A DNA stretch of 48,227 bases from Ectothiorhodospiraceae bacterium (lineage in GTDB: Bacteria; Pseudomonadota; Gammaproteobacteria; Nitrococcales; Aquisalimonadaceae), in the NCBI GenBank assembly GCA_020831845.1, contig JAFIFV010000005.1, positions 1-48,227 on the forward strand, given 5' to 3'. How positions within the stretch are numbered: the stretch's first letter is position 1; every line of letters begins with the position of its first letter. A program made the position numbers and the translations under genes. The notes beneath the pieces are model-generated. The model ran no database searches. It worked only from the letters and a program-made list of their open reading frames with translations, and was not told the DNA's origin. Of the stretch, positions 42,496 through 48,227 are shown piece after piece.

Positions 42496-43137
42496 TCAGG
42501 CCGGCGGCAGCAGGCGTACGCCCGTCAGGGCCTGGACGTCCTCGAGGCTGTTGCCTGCATACAGTTCCCGGACCCGCAGTCCATCGTCGGTGACATCAAT
42601 CACGGCCAGATCGGTATAGATGCGTTTGACCACGGCCTGGCCGGTCAGCGGATAGTCGCATTGCTCCAGGATCTTGGGCTGATCGTCCTTGGTGGTATGG
42701 CGCATCAGCACGAACACCTGCTTGGCGCCCACGGCAAGGTCCATGGCGCCGCCGACCGCCGGCGGGTACTTGTCGTTGTTGGTGGCCCAGTTGGCCAGGT
42801 CGCCCCGGGCCGATACCTGGAATGCGCCGAGTACGGCAATGTCCAGGTGACCGCCGCGCATCATCGCAAAGGATTCCGCATTGTCGAAATAGCAACCCCC
42901 CGGCAACAGTGTCACGTACTGTTTGCCGGCATTGATCAGTTCCGGGTTTTCCGTGCCGGGCTCCGGCGCGGGGCCGACGCCGAGGATGCCGTTCTCGCTG
43001 TGGTAGATCACCTCGCGGTCATCCGGCACGTAGTTGGCCACCATGGTGGGCAGGCCGATTCCCAGGTTCACGTAGGCGCCGTCGGGGATGTCCGCCGCCA
43101 CCCGCTGGGCGATCTGTTCGGGTTCAAGCCGCTGCAT
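42496..43137 (-). CDS. 3-oxoacid CoA-transferase subunit B
   Basis: 213 aa from the ATG at 43137, preceded by AAGGAG; the start overlaps the subunit A gene by 14 bp. Subunit B carries the catalytic glutamate, seen in SENGILGVGP (family I CoA-transferase). Other motifs are YVNLGIGLPTMVANYVP and GGAMDLAVGAKQVFVLMRH. Together with subunit A it moves CoA from a donor such as succinyl-CoA to a 3-oxoacid. Sequence resembles both PcaJ (3-oxoadipate) and ScoB/AtoA (acetoacetate) types, so the substrate is open. The neighbouring TRAP transporter probably imports that acid. Confidence 0.92.
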   Translation of the reverse strand: MQRLEPEQIAQRVAADIPDGAYVNLGIGLPTMVANYVPDDREVIYHSENGILGVGPAPEPGTENPELINAGKQYVTLLPGGCYFDNAESFAMMRGGHLDIAVLGAFQVSARGDLANWATNNDKYPPAVGGAMDLAVGAKQVFVLMRHTTKDDQPKILEQCDYPLTGQAVVKRIYTDLAVIDVTDDGLRVRELYAGNSLEDVQALTGVRLLPPA

Positions 43138-43807
43138 GCCGGTTCTCCTTGCGGGCGATAACACGGTTCACGAAGATGCCCGGCGTTACCACGCATTCCG
43201 GGTTCAGATCGCCGACGGGAACGATCTGGCCGACTTCCACCACCGTGGTCCTTGCCGCGGTGGCCATGATGGGGTTGAAGTTACGCCCGGCGGTATCGTA
43301 GACGAGGTTTCCCCACTGGTCCGCCCGGTCAGCCTTCAGCAGAGCGAAATCCGCGGGCAGGGGCGCTTCCAGCACGTAGCCGCGACCATCAATCACGCGC
43401 GTTTCCTTGCCTTCCGCGAGCCGGGTGCCGTAGCCCGTGGGCGTGAAGAAGCCACCGATGCCGGCCCCGGCCGCCCGGATGCGTTCGGACAGTGTGCCTT
43501 GCGGAAGGAGTTCCAGCTCCAGCTCGCCGCGCTCCCACAGGCGCTCGAACCAGATGGAGCCGGCCGAGCGGGGAAAGGAGCAGACGATCTTCCGCACCAG
43601 GCGATCACGCAGCAAAGAGGCAATGCCTTCCTCGGCGACGCCGGCGTTATTGGAGACGATCACCAGCTCCCTGGCGCCGTGCAGGCGCAGCGCTTCGATC
43701 AGCTCCAGCGGGATGCCGGAGCTGCCGAAGCCGCCGATCATGACGGTATCGCCATCGCGGATATCGTTTACCGCCTCGGAAAAGGAGTCTATGGTCTTGT
43801 CGATCAT
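43124..43807 (-). CDS. 3-oxoacid CoA-transferase subunit A
   Basis: 227 aa. It provides the CoA-binding half of the heteromeric transferase: DTVMIGGFGSSGIPLELIEAL (glycine loop), ELVIVSNNAG, RKIVCSFPRS, PQGTLSERIRAAGAGIGGFFTP, and PADFALLKADRADQWGN. Similarity to PcaI is strong across the whole length, but AtoD/ScoA share the same blocks. It is 34 bp after the TRAP permease gene in the same operon and overlaps subunit B by 14 bp. The ribosome-binding site is weak (GGGACC), so coupling to upstream translation may matter. Confidence 0.92.
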   Translation of the reverse strand: MIDKTIDSFSEAVNDIRDGDTVMIGGFGSSGIPLELIEALRLHGARELVIVSNNAGVAEEGIASLLRDRLVRKIVCSFPRSAGSIWFERLWERGELELELLPQGTLSERIRAAGAGIGGFFTPTGYGTRLAEGKETRVIDGRGYVLEAPLPADFALLKADRADQWGNLVYDTAGRNFNPIMATAARTTVVEVGQIVPVGDLNPECVVTPGIFVNRVIARKENRHAAA

Positions 43808-43841
43808 TCGTTAAGGTCCCGTTCAGATCTCAGGGCGTCCA

Positions 43842-45785
43842 CTACTTGGGCACTGTCAACATCCGGTGGCCCAACAGCCAGCGGCTGACGTAGAGGAGGG
43901 CAACCAGACCGAAGCCGATCAGGTCGCTGATGGGTTCAGGGTAGATAAGGCACAGGCCGGCAGCCAGTACCAGCAGACGGATCGGCCACGTGATCTCCCC
44001 AACGCGATAGAGATAGCCTTCCGCGGTGGAGGCCAGCAGCCACATGGCGGTGATGGCGGTGAATGCCGACGTCAGGATCTTCAGGATATCGCCCTGCAGG
44101 ATCAGCGACGGATTCAGTACGAACAGGAACGGCAGCACGAACAGGATGCTGCCCAGCCGCATCGCATAAAGCCCGGTCTTGCCCGCGGGCGCCCCGGCTA
44201 CCCCGGCTGCGGTGATGGCGGCAATGGCCACCGGTGGGGTGATGTAGGACATCATGCCCCAGTACAGGATGAACAGATGGCTGGCCAGCGGGTTCAGCCC
44301 CGCGGCAACCAGCGCCGGTGCGAGCAGGATGGACAGGAAGATATAGCAAGCGCTCACCGTCATGCCCATGCCCAGGATGAAGCTGGTGATGGCGCCGGCC
44401 GCCAGCATCAGCGGAATGCTGCCGCCGGCGTATAGCAGCAGTTCGCGGGAGAAGGCCCCGGCGACCCCGGTGTAGGACAGGCCGCCGACCACCAGGCCGA
44501 TGCCGGCCAGGATCGCCACCAGATTGGCCACACTGGTGGTGAGGTTCGAGAGCAGGGAAATGGCGCGCTTAAGGTTGAAACGGTAATTGCGCTTGAACAG
44601 AGAGATGAACAGCAGCACCAGCGTGGCGTAGTACGGCGCGTACGATTCCAGTCGCATGAACAGCAGCATGTAGATCAGCATCGCCAGGCTGAACAGATAC
44701 GGCCATCCGTCCTTCAGCGTCTCCCACAGGTTCGGGATCTCCTCCTCGGGCAGCCCCTTCAGGCCGCGCCTCGCCGCGTAGTTGTCCACCTGGAAGATCA
44801 GTACCACGTAGAACAGCAGCGCCGGCAGGAAGGCGGCGATCATCACCTCCGCATAAGGCACACCCAGGAACGAAGCCATGATGAAGGCCACGGCGCCCAT
44901 CACCGGTGGCATGAGCGTGCCGCCCGTGGAAGCGCAGGATTCCACCGCGGCGGCGTAGTGGGACGGGTAGCCGCTGCGCTTCATGGTGGGAATGGTGATC
45001 GGCCCGGTGGTGAGGATATTCGATATCACGCTGCCGGACAGGCTGCCCAGGATGCCGCTGGATACCACCGATACTTTCGCCGGCCCCCCGCGGGTGCGGC
45101 CCATCAACGCGGTGGCAAAGCGCATGAAGAAATCGCCGCCCCCGGTGACGGTGAGCGCGGCGCCGAACACCACGAAACCAATGACCAGTTGTGCCACCAC
45201 CTGCATCGGAATGCCGATGATGCTCTCCACGCCCATCACATGAATGCGGACGGTTTCGCCGAAGTCGTAGGCGTTGCCCCACAGGAAACCGGGCATCTGG
45301 TCCGCGAACAGCGGATAGGAGCCGAAGAACAGCGTCACGGACAGCAGGGGCCAGCCGCCGCAGCGGCGGACACCTTCGAGAATCAGTGCCAGCAGTATGC
45401 CGGAGGCGATGGTGGCCTCGATGGGCGCGGCGAAATCCCAGCCTTCCTGGATGATCTGCAGGCCATGGATGCCGATGTAGATGCTTGAGCACAGTGCGGC
45501 GATCCCCAGAATCCAGTCATACCAGGAGACACGGGCACTAGCCCCCTTGTGCGAGGGATAGATGATGAACGCGGCGGCCAGGAAAATACCGATCAGGTAA
45601 TACAGAAACGAATTGCCCAGAGGCTGGAAGCCCATGAAGCGGAAGTTGAACGTCTGGTTGATGGCCATGGCCAGGCCAATCGTTCCCAGGGAGATGGCAA
45701 TCCAGAACGCGATGCCCTTCAGGCGCGTCTGATCGCCATGTTCCCCCGGCGGGATCTCACTGATGGTTTCCGTGGTAGCGCGCAT
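43842..45785 (-). CDS. TRAP transporter fused small and large permease (DctQM type)
   Basis: 647 aa from the ATG at 45785 (MRATTETISE) with GGAG upstream; the frame extends to 45830 through the hairpin. It is a fused 4TM/12TM TRAP permease of the type that works with TAXI binding proteins (TIGR02123 class), importing carboxylates with a sodium gradient. Visible blocks: GFVVFGAALTVTGGGDFFM, SGILGSLSGSVISNILTTGPITIP split across helices, and ESCASTGGTLMPPVMGAVAFIM, the DctM signature. The binding-protein gene is just upstream; the CoA-transferase genes follow 34 bp later. Confidence 0.93.
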   Translation of the reverse strand: MRATTETISEIPPGEHGDQTRLKGIAFWIAISLGTIGLAMAINQTFNFRFMGFQPLGNSFLYYLIGIFLAAAFIIYPSHKGASARVSWYDWILGIAALCSSIYIGIHGLQIIQEGWDFAAPIEATIASGILLALILEGVRRCGGWPLLSVTLFFGSYPLFADQMPGFLWGNAYDFGETVRIHVMGVESIIGIPMQVVAQLVIGFVVFGAALTVTGGGDFFMRFATALMGRTRGGPAKVSVVSSGILGSLSGSVISNILTTGPITIPTMKRSGYPSHYAAAVESCASTGGTLMPPVMGAVAFIMASFLGVPYAEVMIAAFLPALLFYVVLIFQVDNYAARRGLKGLPEEEIPNLWETLKDGWPYLFSLAMLIYMLLFMRLESYAPYYATLVLLFISLFKRNYRFNLKRAISLLSNLTTSVANLVAILAGIGLVVGGLSYTGVAGAFSRELLLYAGGSIPLMLAAGAITSFILGMGMTVSACYIFLSILLAPALVAAGLNPLASHLFILYWGMMSYITPPVAIAAITAAGVAGAPAGKTGLYAMRLGSILFVLPFLFVLNPSLILQGDILKILTSAFTAITAMWLLASTAEGYLYRVGEITWPIRLLVLAAGLCLIYPEPISDLIGFGLVALLYVSRWLLGHRMLTVPK

Positions 45786-45828
45786 GGGCGAATGACTCCG
45801 GTCACGGGGCCTCTGGAACGACGTAGAC

Positions 45829-45855
45829 ACCCGGGAGGCCGTCGGCCTCCCGGGT
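45829..45855 (-). terminator. Hairpin between TAXI and TRAP permease genes (attenuator)
   Basis: ACCCGGGAGGCC (45829-45840) pairs with GGCCTCCCGGGT (45844-45855), a perfect 12-bp stem with a 3-base loop, in the 82-bp gap between the two genes of one operon. No T run follows. It probably stops part of the transcription or protects the upstream mRNA, giving more binding protein than permease. Confidence 0.6.
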
Positions 45856-45867
45856 GCGATCGCGGTC

Positions 45868-47010
45868 TTACAGGGAGTTCAGCGCTTCCTGGCGGTGACG
45901 CTCCCAGATTTCGGCGAACTCTTCGTCGCTCTTGCCTTCGCCTTCTTCCACGGCCTTCGGCCAGGCTTCCAGCAGCGCATCCAGGCGCGCCTGGCGGGCA
46001 TCGTTCCAGGCCTGATGCTCATCGGTCCAGATGCCACGTTCCTTCAGGTAACGGATGGCACCGTCGTGGAAGGGAACGTCGGTGGCGGGCGTGCCGGCCT
46101 GCTCCATGTTCCAGCGCGGCATCACCGCGGTGGCGTCCTTGTACATGTCGAAGGTCTCGTCCATGGCCTTGGTGAACGCATAGACCATGTCTTCATCGGC
46201 GTCGGCGAGGGTCACCAGCAGCGGATAGCGGTAGGCGAGGATGTTCACCGGGTTGTCTTCGCTGATGCCGGCGCCCACGGTTTCCGCGAACGGTTCGAAG
46301 AACGGCGCGATGTCGTTCAGACGAGCCCAGCCCTCTTCGTCATCCGGCGGCACCTCCAGCCAGCGGATGCCGCGCGGCGACTGTTCCAGCTCGTAGACCT
46401 GGCTCGGCGTGGTGGTGGTGCAGGAGGCGTCGGCCTGTCCCTGTGCCACCGAGCTCATGGCGGCGCCGTACGTCGGGAACATGATCGCGTCCACGTCGTC
46501 CCGGGTCATGCCGACGAATTCCAGGAACGCGTCGCACTTCACGTTCACGGAGGGGTTGCCGGCCACGTAGGCCATGCGCCTGCCACGCAGTTCCTCGAGG
46601 CTGGTGATATTGGCGTCCCGGGCGGTGAAGACCCCGAACGAGGCCGGACGGCCGCCGGCCGCACGCAGGTCCTGCGGCCCCCAGCGACGGCTGGCGTAAT
46701 CGTAGATGCCTTCGGCGGCGAACCAGGTTTCGGTGGCCAGGAAGCCCACCTGGGCGCGACCGTTCACGATGGGTTGCAGGCGGCCGATGGCGGAGCCGGA
46801 CGGCTGGATACGTACCCGCGTGCCGTATTTTCGGCCAAAGGCATCGGCAATGGCAGATGCTTCCGCGTAGCCGGCGGAGCCGACGTCGTAGGCGGTCCAG
46901 GTCATGGAGTCCGGCAGGTCGGCGAAGGCCGTGCTGCTGGTTCCCAGCGCGAGACCTGCGGCGATGGTGGCCACCGACAGGTGGCGAACAATGGGGGACG
47001 ATCTGGTCAT
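45868..47010 (-). CDS. TAXI-family TRAP solute-binding protein
   Basis: 380 aa from the ATG at 47010, with GGAGGAGT upstream. A signal peptide covers residues 1-30 (VATIAAGLALGTSSTAFA-D). The mature periplasmic protein has the two-lobed TAXI fold: SMTWTAYDVGSAGYAEASAIAD, RVRIQPSGSAIGRLQPIVNGRAQVG in parts, and a C-terminal Trp/Arg-rich helical tail. TAXI proteins bind carboxylates such as glutamate, 2-oxoglutarate or phenylacetate-like acids; the ligand here is unknown. It heads the operon TAXI-TRAP permease-CoA-transferase A-B-membrane protein, under a promoter with IclR-like half-sites. Confidence 0.93.
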   Translation of the reverse strand: MTRSSPIVRHLSVATIAAGLALGTSSTAFADLPDSMTWTAYDVGSAGYAEASAIADAFGRKYGTRVRIQPSGSAIGRLQPIVNGRAQVGFLATETWFAAEGIYDYASRRWGPQDLRAAGGRPASFGVFTARDANITSLEELRGRRMAYVAGNPSVNVKCDAFLEFVGMTRDDVDAIMFPTYGAAMSSVAQGQADASCTTTTPSQVYELEQSPRGIRWLEVPPDDEEGWARLNDIAPFFEPFAETVGAGISEDNPVNILAYRYPLLVTLADADEDMVYAFTKAMDETFDMYKDATAVMPRWNMEQAGTPATDVPFHDGAIRYLKERGIWTDEHQAWNDARQARLDALLEAWPKAVEEGEGKSDEEFAEIWERHRQEALNSL

Positions 47011-47132
47011 GATGTGACTCCTCCAGTGGGCTTGTATGGCGCGAGCGTCTGCCGACGCCGTCTGTTTCTTGTTGCTGCTCGCTCGGCCGGACACCTTTTT
47101 GTTATTGGATGGTTCCGGGCAGGCGTCCGGAG

Positions 47133-47162
47133 ACTATAAGCACCCGGAATAAGAAGCTTCAA
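47133..47162 (-). promoter_or_regulatory. Promoter of the TAXI/TRAP/CoA-transferase operon
   Basis: On the minus strand, -35 TTGAAG (complement of 47157-47162) and -10 TATAGT (complement of 47133-47138) are 18 bases apart, about 120 bp before the TAXI start. The -10 matches consensus at five of six bases. Confidence 0.6.
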
Positions 47163-47166
47163 GCTT

Positions 47167-47194
47167 TTTCTCGCAAATGTAGATTTTTTTCTCG
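47167..47194 (-). promoter_or_regulatory. Two CGAGAAA half-sites upstream of the TAXI promoter
   Basis: CGAGAAA occurs twice on the minus strand, at 47188-47194 and 47167-47173, exactly 21 bp (two helical turns) apart and 4 bases upstream of the -35 box. The same CGAGA core is repeated upstream of the IclR gene. Direct repeats in helical phase just ahead of the -35 fit an activator site. Confidence 0.6.
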
Positions 47195-47218
47195 TATGAT
47201 GAAAAGCCGCCTTGATCG

Positions 47219-48028
47219 TTATCGGACAGGCCTCCCTCCGAGGCGGCCGATCTCATCGCGCATGATGTCGATCACCGCCCCGCGACGCTCCGGGTGCATG
47301 CGGGATCGCAGGGATGCCACGCTGACCGCGACGACCTGATTGCTGTCAGGCATCTGGAATGCAATGCCCAAGGCTGCCACCTCCGGAATGATGTATCCGT
47401 CATTGAAGGAATAGCCGTCGCGGCGGTATTGCGCCACATAACGGTTCACGTCGGCTGCGGTGGCTCCTGCATAGCGGTCGAAGCGCGATTCGTTCTGCCG
47501 GATCAGCCGGCTGCTTTCCTCGTCCGGCAGCGAGGCCAGCAGGGCCACGCTGCCGGCGCCGATGCCCAGCGGCCGGCGGGCCCCGGCAACCAGGGTATTG
47601 GCGCTGACCGGGCGACTGCCCTCTGCCAGATCGATGCACAGCGAATCCAGCGTGGAGCGCACGGACAGGTAGGTGGATTCCTCCGAGCGCAGCGAAATGC
47701 GGTTGACCAGGGGCCGCAGGCGATGGCGCAACTGCAGGTCCGGCGCCACGTCCTGTGCGGATTCGGCGATCTCCAGCAATTCGAAGCCGATGTGATAGGC
47801 CTTGGTGTAGGGGTCGAACATCAGCAGGCCTTCATGGGCCAGCGCCGTGAGCAGGCGATGTGCGGTGGCCGTGTTCATGCCTACTTCGCGAGCAATGCGG
47901 GACAGCGTTCCTCCGGTGGGAAAGCGTTTTGCCACCGTGCGCAGCAGCAGCGAGGCTTTCGCCAGCGAGGTGCTGTTGGGGGCGGGTTTCCGTGTGCCGC
48001 CTGGTTTGCGTCCTGTCCCGGTGGTCAT
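47219..48028 (-). CDS. IclR-family transcriptional regulator
   Basis: 269 aa. The N-terminal winged helix (residues ~20-85) shows SLAKASLLLRTVAKRFP, TLSRIAREVGMNTATAHRLLTAL, HEGLLMFDPYTKAYHIG. The C-terminal GAF-like effector domain has the usual SLRSEESTYLSVRS and PLGIGAGSVALLASLPD. It is encoded on the same strand as the TAXI operon, 208 bp upstream of it, and is probably its regulator, with autoregulation. IclR proteins bind small acids, consistent with the operon's content. A 65-bp inverted repeat lies 23 bp before its ATG. Confidence 0.92.
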   Translation of the reverse strand: MTTGTGRKPGGTRKPAPNSTSLAKASLLLRTVAKRFPTGGTLSRIAREVGMNTATAHRLLTALAHEGLLMFDPYTKAYHIGFELLEIAESAQDVAPDLQLRHRLRPLVNRISLRSEESTYLSVRSTLDSLCIDLAEGSRPVSANTLVAGARRPLGIGAGSVALLASLPDEESSRLIRQNESRFDRYAGATAADVNRYVAQYRRDGYSFNDGYIIPEVAALGIAFQMPDSNQVVAVSVASLRSRMHPERRGAVIDIMRDEIGRLGGRPVR

Positions 48029-48050
48029 GGAGCTTGTCCGTGTGCTGTTC

Positions 48051-48115
48051 CGATAACGTTCATGGAAGCGCCGCGGGTCGCCTGGACGAAGTCGGCGCTT
48101 CCATGAACGTTATCG
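48051..48115. repeat. 65-bp inverted repeat with perfect 23-bp arms upstream of iclR-like gene
   Basis: The arms 48051-48073 (starting CGATAACGTTCATGGAAGC) and 48093-48115 are perfect complements, with a 19-base spacer. It lies between the start codon (48028) and the CGAGA half-sites. In mRNA it would be a very stable hairpin directly ahead of the ribosome-binding region; in DNA it could be a double binding site or cruciform. Confidence 0.85.
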
Positions 48116-48120
48116 TAAAA

Positions 48121-48154
48121 CGAGAAATTTATCTCGATAAACGAGATTATCTCG
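48121..48154. promoter_or_regulatory. Cluster of four CGAGA half-sites upstream of the iclR-like gene
   Basis: CGAGA lies at 48121 and 48142 on the plus strand (21 bp apart), and TCTCG ends at 48136 and 48154. They make the dyads CGAGA-N6-TCTCG (48121-48136) and CGAGAT-T-ATCTCG (48142-48154). The match to the CGAGAAA repeats ahead of the TAXI gene suggests one regulator, most simply the IclR protein itself. Confidence 0.65.
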
Positions 48155-48227
48155 TTTGCGCATGCGTCCGGCGAGGGGCCGTGACCGGGAAGCGGGGCAG
48201 GGGGGCTAAACGGGGCCCCCTTAACCC

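Noticed and set aside
42496..43807. Firm naming of the CoA-transferase as PcaIJ
   Set aside because: Similarity to PcaIJ is strong, but AtoDA/ScoAB share the same motifs and no protocatechuate genes are present.
48201..48220. GGGGGC/GCCCCC hairpin at the window end as a terminator
   Set aside because: Short stem with a long loop, no T run and no visible gene beside it within the window.
1..48227. CRISPR arrays, tRNA or rRNA genes, prophage or intact IS
   Set aside because: No regular direct repeats with spacers, no cloverleaf-like sequence, no rRNA sequence and no transposase or integrase gene was found.

Overview
The window is GC-rich chromosomal DNA from a Gram-negative, aerobic, non-fermenting gammaproteobacterium. 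The evidence is Hcp (type VI secretion), a monofunctional peptidoglycan glycosyltransferase, a tripartite RND efflux pump, a long Pseudomonas-type isocitrate lyase with a KQCGH active site, an AroG-type DAHP synthase and TRAP transport. Several families here are common in marine or halophilic gammaproteobacteria, but genus cannot be fixed from the sequence alone. I see no rRNA, tRNA, CRISPR array, phage or intact insertion sequence.

Layout. (1) 1-1572: an orphan hcp gene followed by a small cytosolic protein and an exported protein that overlap by 4 bp. (2) 1630-5588: an AtoE-type short-chain fatty acid permease divergent from a thiolase-fold protein lacking both catalytic cysteines, its DUF35 zinc-ribbon partner, and a TetR regulator. 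(3) 5815-7333: a second hcp, another exported protein, and a 52-codon gene whose stop codon comes from the end of a 274-bp MITE-like element. (4) 7409-9265: mtgA and a RimK-like ATP-grasp protein. (5) 9518-16436: a tightly packed MoxR/DUF58/DUF4350/DUF4129 operon facing a SpoIIM/RDD pair. (6) 16535-20730: a DUF1992 protein, a free-standing CsoSCA-like carbonic anhydrase, then macrodomain, nicotinate phosphoribosyltransferase and nicotinamidase genes (NAD/ADP-ribose salvage). (7) 20737-26689: PbpG, TraX-like protein, Bcr/CflA exporter, L-lactate permease and a YCII protein. (8) 26651-35662: a MexEF-OprN-like RND pump preceded by a promoter with a MerR/SoxR-type 19-bp spacer, a LysR regulator, and divergent DJ-1/PfpI and NfsA genes sharing one operator. 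(9) 35826-41090: DAHP synthase, an uncharacterised two-gene membrane module, and isocitrate lyase. (10) 41160-48028: an IclR-linked operon of TAXI binding protein, fused TRAP permease, two CoA-transferase subunits and an unknown membrane protein.

How they fit together. Carbon use is a recurring theme: short-chain acids (AtoE), lactate (LldP), an unknown carboxylate imported by TRAP and activated by CoA transfer, and the glyoxylate shunt (AceA). A second theme is defence against electrophiles and redox-active compounds (RND pump, NfsA, PfpI). The most novel-looking parts are the two hcp-linked cargo modules, one cut by a MITE; the SoxR-like promoter in front of the RND pump; the cysteine-less thiolase/DUF35 pair; the stand-alone CsoSCA-like enzyme; and the IclR/TRAP/CoA-transferase operon with its shared CGAGA half-sites.
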